A DNA stretch of 30,837 nt. It comes from Clostridia bacterium (GTDB lineage Bacteria > Bacillota_A > Clostridia > Christensenellales > Aristaeellaceae). The notes under the pieces are model-generated. The model ran no database searches, was not told the origin of the DNA, and was given only the letters and a program-made list of their open reading frames with translations. The translations under genes and the position numbers were made by a program. Positions 23,519 through 30,837 of the stretch are shown piece after piece (the first letter of the stretch is position 1; the number at the start of each line of letters is the position of its first letter). The stretch spans positions 1 to 30,837 of the forward strand of contig JAGCIC010000145.1 of the NCBI GenBank assembly GCA_017648805.1, written 5' to 3'.

Positions 23519-26347
23519 CTATTTGTCCCCGGTGATGCCCAGCGCGATCTTTACGCCGCGCTTGATCACGTATGGCAGCAGTTTTTTGACCTTGTCCTCC
23601 GCGCGGCACATGTCGCTGGCGCGGGGGTTGTCCCTTTTAAGGTGTATGGCGTCGAACTCGCACTTGGTGGTGCACAGGCCGCAGCCTATGCAGCGGTTGG
23701 TGTCCACGGTGGTGGCGCCGCAGCCCAGGCAGCGTTTCGCCTCGGCTTTGACCTGGTCCTCGGTGAGCGTAAGGCGCAGGTCGCGGAAAGTGTCCTTCGC
23801 AACGCCCGCCTTGCGCCCGGGCAGCTGCCGGGGCGCGCTGTCGAAACTCTCCATGCGGGTGGGATCCATTATGTCGCTCTTGTCCAGCTCCACGAACTCG
23901 CGGCGGTCCCTGGCCAGGTCCAGCCGGTTGCCGGGATGCACGTAGCGGTTTATGGACACTGCACCTTCACGGCCGCCCGCGATGGCGTCGATAGCGAAGC
24001 GCGCGCCGGTGAACACGTCGCCGCCCACGAATATGTCGCTTTCGGCGGTCTGGCGGGTCAGGGGGTCGGCCTCCACGGTGCCGTTGGGCTTTATGACCGC
24101 TTTGGTGCCCTTGAGCATATCGCCCCACCTGGCTGCCTGGCCGATGGAGAGAAGCAGGTTGTCGCAGTATACGGTCTGGGTGTCGTATTCGTCGTATTCG
24201 GGGCTGAAGCGGCGGTTCTCGTCGTACACCCGCAGGCACTTTTTGAAAACCACGGCCTTCAGGCGGCCGTTTTCGTCCTTGAGCACTTCCTTGGGACCCC
24301 AGCCGTTCTGTATCATGACGCCGTCGGAGAGAGCCTCTGCGACTTCGTCCTTTGAGGCGGGCATCTCGTCCGGCTGCTCCAGGCACAGCATGACCACTTC
24401 GTCGGAACCCGCCCTTAAGGCGCTGCCCGCCACGTCTATGGCCACGTTGCCGCCGCCCACCACCAGGGTCTTGCCGGAAAGGCGCACGTTTTCGGGGTCG
24501 CGGTTCAGGCGGCGCAGGAAGTCCACGCCGGTCTCTACGCCCGCGGCGTCTTCTCCGGGCACGCCCGCCAGGCGGCCGCCCTGCATGCCGGGGGCCACGA
24601 AGAAGGCCTTGTAGCCCTGCTCGCGCAGCTGCTGTATGGTGACGTCTTTGCCCACTTCCACGCCGCACTTGATCTCTATGCCCATCTGCCTGAACACGTC
24701 TATCTCTGCGTCCAGCACGTCCTTTTCCAGCCGGTAGGAGGGGATGCCGTACCTGAGCATGCCGCCGGGCTTGTCTTCCTTCTCGAACACGGTCACGGGG
24801 TAGCCGTCCCGCCTTAAGAAGTAGGCGCAGCTCAGGCCCGCGGGGCCGGAACCTATCACCGCCACCTTGAACTCGTCGCCCCACATGCCGCCGTCGTGCT
24901 TTTCGCACAGGGGCACGAAGCGCTTGCCATTGTCCAGTTCCAGGGCAGCGATGAATTTCTTTATTTCGTCTATTGCCAGGGGCTGGTCCACGGTGCCGCG
25001 GGTGCAGGCGTCCTCGCACCTGCGGTTGCACACGCTGCCGCACACCAGGGGGAAGGGGTTGTCCTGTTTTATGAGCTTAAGCGCGTCCTCGTACCTGCCT
25101 TCGGAAGCCATTTTGATGTAGCCCTGCACGGACAGGTGCACGGGACATGCGGTCTTGCAGGGGGCGGTGCCGCTCTCGTAGCAGTTGATCTTGGCGTCGT
25201 CGCGGTAGTTGTAGTTCCACTTGTCCACGCCCCACCTGCGCCCGTCGGGCAGCTGGGTCTTGGGAGATGTTACCGCGCTGCCGTCCTTTTTGCACAGCTT
25301 CTGGCCCAGCTTGGCCGCGCCCACGGGGCACACCTCCACGCACTTGCCGCAGGCCACGCACTTTTCCTTTTCCACGTGGGCGCGGTAGGCGGAGGCGGAC
25401 AGGTTGGGCGTGTTGTACAGCTGGCTGGTCCTCAGGGCGTTGCACACGCCCGGGGCGCAGTTGCATATGGCCACTATCTTGCCTTCGCCGTCTATGTTGG
25501 TTATCTGGTGCACGTAGCCGTGGCGCTCGGCGCGGGCAAGGATCTCGTAGACTTCTTCTTTGGTCACGTAATGTCCGATGCCGCGGTCGTCCATGTACTC
25601 CGCCATGTCGCCCATGCCGATGCAGTAATTGCCGCGGATCTCGCCGCTGCCTTCGCCTCTCATGGCCTGCTGCTTGCGGCAGGAGCATTCGGAGATGCCG
25701 AACTTGTCGTACATGTCTATCCAGCGGGACAGATGCTCCACCGGCACGGACCGGTTTTCCATGCTTATGGCCTTCTCCACGGGAATGACGTGCATGCCTA
25801 TGCCGCTGCCTCCCGGAGGCACCATCTGGGTTATGCCGCCCAGGGGCAGCTGGGTCATAAGGTTAAAGAAGGTGGCAAGCTGGGGAAATTCATCCGTGAG
25901 CTTGTCCTGCATCATCATGAATTCCGCGCTGCCGGGCACGAATATGGGCAGCTCGTACTGCAGGTGCTTGTCCTCGGTCTTGGCGCGGTTCTGCTCGATC
26001 ACGCCTATCCAGCGCAGGCGCTCCACCATCTTTTGACAGTCTTCAAGGGACATGCCGTTTTTCCGGGCGAGCTCCTCCACGGTATATGGAACGCGGGTCT
26101 TTTTGAAGCTCAGAAGGAATTTGACCTGCTCCTTGTTCAGGATCATGTCCAGCATCCAGTACTCGGGATCCCGGTTGTTGATCCTGCCCGTGAATTTCTT
26201 TAGGTAACGGTCGGTGATGAGCGTGGCGAGTTTGAGCACCAGTTTTTCTTTTTCGGGATCGGGCGCCACGTAATTCGGATCCTGCCAGTAATCCCTTTCG
26301 TTAATCATCGGGTCGCCGGGTTTCCATTCGGCCAGAGATCTGCCCAT
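23519..26347 (-). CDS. Large 4Fe-4S/FAD NAD(P)-linked oxidoreductase with N-terminal cysteine-rich module
   Basis: A 942-residue multidomain electron-transfer protein. Residues ~75-118 look like a winged helix (TVEELARKNGMSLEDCQKMV). A cysteine module follows (CSC at 221-223, Cys242, Cys295, Cys297, Cys302), then a ferredoxin cluster at Cys330, 333, 336 and 340. Residues ~389-448 carry the cysteines of the glutamate-synthase-small-subunit Fe-S domain (APCKTACPVHLSVQGY, CGSVCNRRCEDACTRG). The FAD Rossmann motif VAVIGSGPAGLSCAYFL starts at ~495 and the NAD(P) motif TLVVGGGNVAIDVAG at ~627. The C-terminus adds Cys873 and 876 and Cys886, 889, 892 and 896. It resembles GltD/NfnB-like flavoproteins with an extra N-terminal half. 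Electron partners and substrate are unknown. GGGG lies 9 bases before the ATG. It is soluble. Confidence 0.85.
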   Translation of the reverse strand: MGRSLAEWKPGDPMINERDYWQDPNYVAPDPEKEKLVLKLATLITDRYLKKFTGRINNRDPEYWMLDMILNKEQVKFLLSFKKTRVPYTVEELARKNGMSLEDCQKMVERLRWIGVIEQNRAKTEDKHLQYELPIFVPGSAEFMMMQDKLTDEFPQLATFFNLMTQLPLGGITQMVPPGGSGIGMHVIPVEKAISMENRSVPVEHLSRWIDMYDKFGISECSCRKQQAMRGEGSGEIRGNYCIGMGDMAEYMDDRGIGHYVTKEEVYEILARAERHGYVHQITNIDGEGKIVAICNCAPGVCNALRTSQLYNTPNLSASAYRAHVEKEKCVACGKCVEVCPVGAAKLGQKLCKKDGSAVTSPKTQLPDGRRWGVDKWNYNYRDDAKINCYESGTAPCKTACPVHLSVQGYIKMASEGRYEDALKLIKQDNPFPLVCGSVCNRRCEDACTRGTVDQPLAIDEIKKFIAALELDNGKRFVPLCEKHDGGMWGDEFKVAVIGSGPAGLSCAYFLRRDGYPVTVFEKEDKPGGMLRYGIPSYRLEKDVLDAEIDVFRQMGIEIKCGVEVGKDVTIQQLREQGYKAFFVAPGMQGGRLAGVPGEDAAGVETGVDFLRRLNRDPENVRLSGKTLVVGGGNVAIDVAGSALRAGSDEVVMLCLEQPDEMPASKDEVAEALSDGVMIQNGWGPKEVLKDENGRLKAVVFKKCLRVYDENRRFSPEYDEYDTQTVYCDNLLLSIGQAARWGDMLKGTKAVIKPNGTVEADPLTRQTAESDIFVGGDVFTGARFAIDAIAGGREGAVSINRYVHPGNRLDLARDRREFVELDKSDIMDPTRMESFDSAPRQLPGRKAGVAKDTFRDLRLTLTEDQVKAEAKRCLGCGATTVDTNRCIGCGLCTTKCEFDAIHLKRDNPRASDMCRAEDKVKKLLPYVIKRGVKIALGITGDK

Positions 26348-26392
26348 GAAGATATGCCCCTTTCGAAAGTTTTATAGGAAAACGGGGTGTTA

Positions 26393-27289
26393 TTATTGCT
26401 TATTCTGTCTTTCGCCGATCAGCTCGAAGAAGGTGATCACCGCGCCGCCTATCACGAACGCGATGATGGGCGCGGCCTGCGCCGCGGCGGGGAAGCCCGG
26501 GAACACGGGCAGTATGGAGCCTATAACAAAGCCCAGTATGGCGGAATATGTGGCCTGGGAATGGTTCTTCATCAGCCAGCGGATCAGCTTGGCCACGAAC
26601 ACCAGCCCCAGCACGCAGCCGATGCCGAAGGGCAGCAGGGTCACTATGTCGAAATGTGCCACGGCGTCGATAACGGCTTTGTACTGGCCCAGCATCACCA
26701 TCACGAGGCTGCCGGAAATGCCGGGGATTATCATGGTGGAGCAGGCTATGGCGCCGTACACCACCAGCATCAGCAGCCTGAACACGGAGTGGTCTGCGGT
26801 ATACTCTGCGGAAGCGTCCTTGGCGTTCTTTATGGCCTCTTTCTGGCTGGAGGCGTCGGACAGGAACATGAACACCATCAGCGCCAGCACCAGAAGGAAG
26901 ATCACCACGTGCAGGGGCTTGATGTTCAGCTTTTTCTTTTCGTTATACGCAGCGCGTTTGAATATGCCGGGGATCGAGAACACTATGATGCCTATAAAGA
27001 ACATCTGGGTGACTTTCGCGTGCTTTGAGAGCAGGCCGCTCATGACCTTGCCGAACAGCACGATGGCGATGCCCATGCCGACAATTATGGGCAGGAAGAA
27101 CTTCCACTCGGTCTTTATCTTCCTGAAGAAGTCGGTGATGATGGCGATGATGCGCTCGTACAGGCCCAGCACTACCATTACGGTGCCGCCGGATACGCCC
27201 GGTATCACGTTGGCGAAGCCGAACAGGATGCCCGCCACCACGCGGTAGATGATCTGACCGATACTGTTCTCGTTAAGTGTTTTCTGCAT
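26393..27289 (-). CDS. DUF368 membrane protein, probable undecaprenyl-phosphate translocase
   Basis: A 298-residue polytopic membrane protein of the DUF368 family. Family members have been shown to recycle the cell-wall lipid carrier undecaprenyl phosphate across the membrane (PopT type). The signature occurs twice in inverted halves: FANVIPGVSGGT near residue 26 and MIIPGISGSL near residue 197, as expected for a family with internal pseudo-symmetry. About eight hydrophobic segments are visible, with a charged cytoplasmic or external loop around residues 145-165. AGGAG is 6 bases before the ATG. It stands 45 bases upstream of the Fe-S flavoprotein gene; no clear promoter was found, so cotranscription with NUDIX-ruvC or its own weak promoter are both possible. 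Confidence 0.88.
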   Translation of the reverse strand: MQKTLNENSIGQIIYRVVAGILFGFANVIPGVSGGTVMVVLGLYERIIAIITDFFRKIKTEWKFFLPIIVGMGIAIVLFGKVMSGLLSKHAKVTQMFFIGIIVFSIPGIFKRAAYNEKKKLNIKPLHVVIFLLVLALMVFMFLSDASSQKEAIKNAKDASAEYTADHSVFRLLMLVVYGAIACSTMIIPGISGSLVMVMLGQYKAVIDAVAHFDIVTLLPFGIGCVLGLVFVAKLIRWLMKNHSQATYSAILGFVIGSILPVFPGFPAAAQAAPIIAFVIGGAVITFFELIGERQNKQ

Positions 27290-27379
27290 GATATGCTCCT
27301 GAATGATTTTATTGTGCCGGGTGTATGATAACCGTGTTTTCTTGCCGCCTGCGTGCGGCAGAGAGGGAACGCCGCCGGT

Positions 27380-27874
27380 TCACTTTATTTTGAAGCTTTC
27401 CTTCGCGTGCTGGCAGTTGGCGTGGGTGAGGGCAACGGCCACCGCGTCGGCGGCGTCGTCGGGCTTTATTATGGAGTCCAGCTTGAGCAGCAGCTTGACC
27501 ATGCTCTGCATCTGCTGCTTTTCCGCCCGGCCCCAGCCGGTGATGGCCTGCTTTATCTGCAGGGGAGTGTACTCGTAGAGGTTCTCGGTCCTCTGTGCGC
27601 ACGCCACCAGCGCCGCGCCCCTGGCCTGGGCCACGGCTATTGCGGTGGTCACGTTCTGGTTGAAGAAAAGCTCCTCAAACGCCACGTCGTCGGGCTCGTA
27701 AATGTCGAACAGCTGGCTTAAGCCCGTGTAGATCGTCCTTAAGCGCTGGGGCATGGGGGAATGGGCCATGGTGGAGATCACCCCGCTGGTCAGCAGGGTG
27801 TAATTTCCGCCCGTGTAGTCGATCACCCCGTAGCCCATCAGGGCCAGGCCGGGGTCAATTCCCAGAATTCTCAA
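27380..27874 (-). CDS. ruvC: Holliday junction resolvase RuvC
   Basis: RuvC cuts four-way junctions in homologous recombination with RuvAB. The 164 residues match the family. The first acidic residue is in RILGIDPGLALMGYGV, the second in VAFEELFFNQN, and the C-terminal pair is in KPDDAADAVAVALTHA. The start is TTG at 27874: GGGGAGG is 5 bases upstream, there is no ATG in reach, and GIDPG then falls at residue 5. It overlaps the NUDIX gene by 20 bases. ruvA and ruvB are not next to it. Confidence 0.94.
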   Translation of the reverse strand: MRILGIDPGLALMGYGVIDYTGGNYTLLTSGVISTMAHSPMPQRLRTIYTGLSQLFDIYEPDDVAFEELFFNQNVTTAIAVAQARGAALVACAQRTENLYEYTPLQIKQAITGWGRAEKQQMQSMVKLLLKLDSIIKPDDAADAVAVALTHANCQHAKESFKIK

Positions 27875-28334
27875 AGCCGCCTCCCCGCTTTTCGCTGCCC
27901 AGGAACAGGGTCTCGCCGTAATCTATAAGGGCAGGCAGGTTGTCCCGTATGACACGGGGGAACAGGGGCGCCTCGGAGGCCTGCTTGAGGGTGAGCCACT
28001 CCATGCCCACCTGGTACAGGTCCCTTTCGGCGGGTTCCTTAGCGGGCACGTCCTTGTCGGGACGGCACAGGAACACGAAGTACATTTTGTGGGCGCTCAC
28101 CGCGCCCTGGGCGTTCTGGGTCACCCGCTCGAACACGCAGCTCAGGCGCATCGGGGTGACGGTCAGGCCCGTCTCTTCCATTACTTCCCGCTTGACCGCC
28201 TCGGTGAGTATCTCGCCGTCGTGCATACCGCCGCCGGGCAGGGTGTAATAGACTCCCGCGTGGGAGACGCACTTGTTGAGCAAAAGCCTGCCCTCGTCGA
28301 GTATCAGGGCTTTTGCGGAGCATCTTATGGACAT
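27855..28334 (-). CDS. NUDIX hydrolase
   Basis: A 159-residue NUDIX protein that should hydrolyse a nucleoside-diphosphate-linked substrate with magnesium. The Nudix box is complete: GGMHDGEILTEAVKREVMEE followed by TGL (G-x5-E-x7-REUxEExGU). The substrate, whether a housecleaning nucleotide, ADP-ribose or other, cannot be told. Two ATGs are possible: GGAAGG at 28342-28347 is 7 bases from the ATG at 28334 but only 1 base from the ATG at 28340, so the former is chosen. The C-terminus overlaps ruvC by 20 bases. It is the first gene behind a near-consensus promoter. Confidence 0.88.
   Translation of the reverse strand: MSIRCSAKALILDEGRLLLNKCVSHAGVYYTLPGGGMHDGEILTEAVKREVMEETGLTVTPMRLSCVFERVTQNAQGAVSAHKMYFVFLCRPDKDVPAKEPAERDLYQVGMEWLTLKQASEAPLFPRVIRDNLPALIDYGETLFLGSEKRGGGFENSGN
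27880..27886 (-). promoter_or_regulatory. Ribosome binding site for ruvC (decides TTG start)
   Basis: GGGGAGG on the minus strand, 5 bases before the TTG at 27874, inside the end of the NUDIX gene. Confidence 0.8.
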
Positions 28335-28369
28335 GGGCATACCTTCCGTATTTTAGGAAATGATATTAT

Positions 28370-28398
28370 ATTATACATCTATAAGGTAAGTTTGGCAA
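28370..28398 (-). promoter_or_regulatory. Sigma-A promoter for NUDIX-ruvC
   Basis: The minus strand has TTGCCA (28393-28398) and TATAAT (28370-28375) with a 17-base spacer. It is divergent from the ftsH promoter about 100 bases away. Between them lies a GCGGGC/GCCCGC hairpin (28408-28423) with no T run, of unknown role. Confidence 0.85.
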
Positions 28399-28500
28399 GT
28401 TAAAGCTGCGGGCTTTTGCCCGCGGGACAGCCTCCCGGAAAGCGGACAGCTTTTTACACACATTTAATGCGCCCGCAACGATTTTGACCTACTTTGACGT

Positions 28501-28529
28501 TTGCGTTTTTCCGGGGTTTATGATACAAT
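28501..28529 (+). promoter_or_regulatory. Probable promoter of ftsH
   Basis: TTGCGT (28501-28506) and TACAAT (28524-28529) are 17 bases apart. The -10 is good and the -35 is weak. Two TTTGAC repeats (28484-28489 and 28493-28498) sit directly upstream and could be an activator or repressor site, but this is speculative. Confidence 0.5.
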
Positions 28530-28559
28530 AAACAACAAATAGCGTTCAGTGTTTCGAAA

Positions 28560-28568
28560 GAGAGGAAA
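28560..28568 (+). promoter_or_regulatory. Ribosome binding site for ftsH (decides TTG start)
   Basis: GAGAGG lies 10 bases before the TTG at 28576. The GTG at 28549 in the same frame has no such site. Confidence 0.6.
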
Positions 28569-28575
28569 TTCTGTA

Positions 28576-30669
28576 TTGGATAACAGACGAAGGGGCATAT
28601 TCAGGACCCTGGCGATTTACGCGATAATCATAGCGGGCATACTGCTTGTGGTCACCATGACGGGCACGCCTTCTCAGATGGCCGAGCCGGAAGAGCTCAG
28701 TTATTCTCAGCTGCTGGAGAGGATAGAAAACGACCTTAAGCTCTCCGAGGGCGCAGAGGGCGCGAGCGAGTCCGGCACGGTGAAAAGCGTGCTCATACAG
28801 ACGGACCGGCTGTACGGCCTTAAGGAAAACAGCCTGATACCCGACGAGCGTTTCGGCAACAAGTATTACGACTTCGCCTGCACGCTGCCCTCCACGGAGC
28901 AGTTCTACAAGGACGTGGGCGCCATATACGAATCGGTGCTGGGCAAGAGCGTGAGCCCCACCGGCTACCGCTTCACCTTCTCCACCAAGGAGGCGGAGAG
29001 CCCCAGCGTGTTTTTGCAGCTGCTGCCTTCCATAATCTCCATACTGCTGTTCGTGGGCATAATGATATTCATCATGCGCATGCAGTCCGGGGCGAACCGG
29101 GGCGCGAACAACTTCGTGCGGGGCAGGACCAAGCTGGTAGATCCCTCCAAGAACCCCATCCGCTACCCCGACGTGGCGGGCGCGGAGGAGGAAAAGCAGG
29201 AACTGAAAGAAGTCGTGGACTTTCTTAAGGCTCCCGACAAGTACACCAAGCTGGGCGCCAAGATCCCCAAGGGCGTGCTGCTCATAGGCCCTCCCGGCAC
29301 GGGCAAGACGCTGCTTGCCAAGGCGGTGGCGGGTGAAGCGGGCGTGCCTTTCTACACCATAAGCGGCTCCGAGTTCATGGAGATGTACGTGGGCGTGGGC
29401 GCCAGCCGCGTGAGGGACCTGTTCGACCAGGCCAAGAAGACCGCTCCCAGCATGATATTCATAGACGAGATCGACGCCATAGGCCGCCAGAGGGGCGCGG
29501 GCCTGGGCGGAGGCCATGACGAAAGGGAACAGACCCTGAACCAGCTGCTGGTGGAAATGGACGGCTTTACCGCGAATTCCGGCGTTATAGTGCTGGCCGC
29601 CACCAACAGAAGCGACATACTCGACCCCGCGCTGCTGCGTCCCGGCCGCTTTGACCGGCAGGTGCTGGTGAACTATCCGGACGTTAAGGGCCGCGAGGAG
29701 ATACTTAAGGTCCACTCCAAGGGCAAGCCCCTGGCTTCCGACGTGGACCTGCACACTGTGGCGATAATGACCGCGGGCGCCACCGGCGCTGACCTGGCCA
29801 ACATAATGAACGAGGCCGCCCTGCTGGCCGCCCGGGAAAACAAAAGCCGGATCGGTTTTGCAGAGGTGGAGTCCGCAATCAACCGCGTGACCATGGGCCT
29901 TGAAAAGAAGAGCCACCTGATACCCCCCAAGGACAAGGAGATGGTGGCCTATCACGAGGCGGGCCACGCTCTGGTAGCCTACTACATCCCCGAGTGCGAG
30001 AAGGTTCAGGAGATCACCACCATTCCCCGCGGAATGGCGGGAGGTTACACCAAGTGGCTGCCTGACGAGAAGACCAACTACATGTCATCCAACCGTCTGC
30101 GCGCCCACATCGCCATGTCCATGGGCGGCATGTGCGCCGAGCAGCTGGTGTACGGCGACGTGACCACCGGCGGCACCAGCGACATCAAGAACGCCACCTC
30201 CCTGGCCCGCAGCATGGTCACCGAGTACGGCATGAGCGAGCTGGGTCCCATCTATCTGAGCGGCGAAAGGGAAGTGTTCCTGGGCCGTCAGTTCGCCCAG
30301 ACCTCTTCCGGCCTGTCCGAGAAACTGATGAGCGACGTGGACGACGAAGTGCGCAGGCTCATAACCGAGGGCAAGCAGCGGGCGACCGAGATACTGGAAC
30401 AGCACCGCGACAAGCTGGACGGGCTGGTCAAACTGCTGATGGAAAAGGAAAAGCTGGACCGGGAGGCCTTCGAGGCTTTCATGGAAGACCGGGAATACGA
30501 TCCCGCCAAGGCCGAGGCATACCGCTTCTTCAAGCAGGAAGCCCCCGGCACGTCCAAGCCAGAAGCGCCTGAAAAGGCCGAAGAAAAGCAGCCCGAGGAA
30601 ACGACGGCGGGCGGCGGGGATGCTCCGGAACCGGAGGCGCCGCGCAGCAGCGGGGATACCGAGCAGTAG
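28576..30669 (+). CDS. ftsH: ATP-dependent zinc metalloprotease FtsH
   Basis: This membrane-anchored AAA+ protease degrades misfolded membrane and selected cytosolic proteins. From the TTG at 28576 it has 697 residues. Transmembrane helices lie at about 9-28 and 147-168, with an extracytoplasmic domain of roughly 115 residues between. The AAA domain has Walker A ([19 protein letters not shown], about 238-245), Walker B ([11 protein letters not shown]) and the second region of homology ([20 protein letters not shown]). The zinc site is HEAGH (about 460-464), with the third ligand Asp in [14 protein letters not shown] glutamate- and proline-rich tail of about 45 residues ends the protein. The GTG at 28549 would add 9 residues but lacks a ribosome binding site. 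Its stop is TAG. Confidence 0.96.
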   Translation: MDNRRRGIFRTLAIYAIIIAGILLVVTMTGTPSQMAEPEELSYSQLLERIENDLKLSEGAEGASESGTVKSVLIQTDRLYGLKENSLIPDERFGNKYYDFACTLPSTEQFYKDVGAIYESVLGKSVSPTGYRFTFSTKEAESPSVFLQLLPSIISILLFVGIMIFIMRMQSGANRGANNFVRGRTKLVDPSKNPIRYPDVAGAEEEKQELKEVVDFLKAPDKYTKLGAKIPKGVLLIGPPGTGKTLLAKAVAGEAGVPFYTISGSEFMEMYVGVGASRVRDLFDQAKKTAPSMIFIDEIDAIGRQRGAGLGGGHDEREQTLNQLLVEMDGFTANSGVIVLAATNRSDILDPALLRPGRFDRQVLVNYPDVKGREEILKVHSKGKPLASDVDLHTVAIMTAGATGADLANIMNEAALLAARENKSRIGFAEVESAINRVTMGLEKKSHLIPPKDKEMVAYHEAGHALVAYYIPECEKVQEITTIPRGMAGGYTKWLPDEKTNYMSSNRLRAHIAMSMGGMCAEQLVYGDVTTGGTSDIKNATSLARSMVTEYGMSELGPIYLSGEREVFLGRQFAQTSSGLSEKLMSDVDDEVRRLITEGKQRATEILEQHRDKLDGLVKLLMEKEKLDREAFEAFMEDREYDPAKAEAYRFFKQEAPGTSKPEAPEKAEEKQPEETTAGGGDAPEPEAPRSSGDTEQ

Positions 30670-30672
30670 ATA

Positions 30673-30772
30673 TTGGCGTTTTTGCTTCGGAACGCTCCGA
30701 AGCGGAACCTATATACGCGACCTGGCTGAACGGGCCCGAACGGCGAAGGACGGCTGAACAACGCCTTCGCCG
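30673..30772 (+). other. Intergenic hairpins between ftsH and the next gene
   Basis: Two stem-loops are visible: GCTTCGGA/TCCGAAGC around ACGC (30684-30703), and CGGCGAAGG/CCTTCGCCG around a 14-base loop (30741-30772). Neither is followed by a T run on the plus strand, so they are not standard terminators. The T-box sequence expected upstream of some tRNA synthetase genes is not seen. They may stabilise the ftsH message or lie in the leader of the next gene. Confidence 0.45.
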
Positions 30773-30811
30773 CAGCGATATAACGGCCGGACAGACCGAA
30801 AAGGAGAACGG

Positions 30812-30837
30812 ATGAAGACTAATCCCGTAAAAGGCAC
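30812..30837 (+). CDS. Start of a gene cut by the right edge, possibly histidyl-tRNA synthetase
   Basis: AAGGAG lies 6 bases before an ATG at 30812, and the frame reads MKTNPVKGT to the end of the window. This N-terminus resembles histidyl-tRNA synthetases, which begin with a short variable stretch then KGT or RGT before a DxLP motif. Nine residues are too few for more than a suggestion. Confidence 0.4.

Noticed and set aside
21591..23945. A very long plus-strand open frame (784 codons) opposite the transglutaminase-like gene, hypB and the flavoprotein gene
   Set aside because: It is antisense to three genes with clear motifs, its translation is low-complexity and has no recognisable domain. 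Long antisense frames are expected in GC-rich coding DNA.
28408..28423. Terminator between the divergent NUDIX and ftsH promoters
   Set aside because: The GCGGGC/GCCCGC hairpin has no T run on either side, and no gene ends there.
30670..30811. T-box riboswitch before the possible hisS
   Set aside because: The conserved T-box sequence and an anti-terminator/terminator pair with a T run are not visible in the 142 bases; only two plain hairpins are seen.

Overview
The window looks like chromosomal sequence from an anaerobic, GC-rich member of the Bacillota, probably an uncultured Clostridia lineage. The evidence is strong AGGAGG-type ribosome binding sites, frequent TTG and GTG starts, sigma-A promoters with 17-base spacers, HPr kinase, a ROK glucokinase with the CxCGxxGC zinc motif, HypB and a large 4Fe-4S flavoprotein. 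This is inference from gene content; there is no rRNA gene to confirm it. No tRNA, rRNA, CRISPR array, insertion sequence or prophage was recognised. Layout, left to right. (1) 1-905: a visibly less GC-rich stretch with a partial, probably carbohydrate-active gene running off the left edge, preceded by what may be the tail of another gene. (2) 1006-3398: pfkA followed by rlmD, overlapping, behind a clear promoter. (3) 3434-8407: an operon of a HelD-type helicase and two flavoproteins with 4-base overlaps. (4) 8480-13560: plus-strand genes, mostly individually controlled: a secreted 5'-nucleotidase, a 76-residue helical protein with its own promoter and terminator, a protein with a basic proline/arginine-rich tail followed by a DUF4838 protein, and an AI-2E family transporter. 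(5) 13617-28398: a long minus-strand run. In transcription order it is NUDIX-ruvC, a DUF368 membrane protein, a 942-residue Fe-S/FAD oxidoreductase, hypB, a transglutaminase-like protein, a HAD phosphatase, hprK, a DUF2284 protein, glucokinase, gltX, an alkaline-phosphatase-superfamily phosphodiesterase, a degenerate P-type-ATPase-like membrane protein and fucU, ending at a bidirectional terminator shared with region 4. (6) 28501-30837: ftsH on the plus strand, then the first codons of a gene that may be hisS. How the genes fit together: pfkA, glcK and hprK belong to sugar uptake control and glycolysis; fucU, the DUF4838 protein and the left-edge gene suggest use of plant or mucin sugars; HypB and the Fe-S flavoprotein point to anaerobic redox metabolism; FtsH, HelD, RuvC, GltX and RlmD are housekeeping. 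The two observations most worth attention are an in-frame amber codon inside gltX with a perfectly conserved C-terminal reading frame after it (16714-16905), and a P1B-ATPase-like protein that has lost its catalytic motifs and is translationally coupled to a phosphodiesterase (14116-16634).
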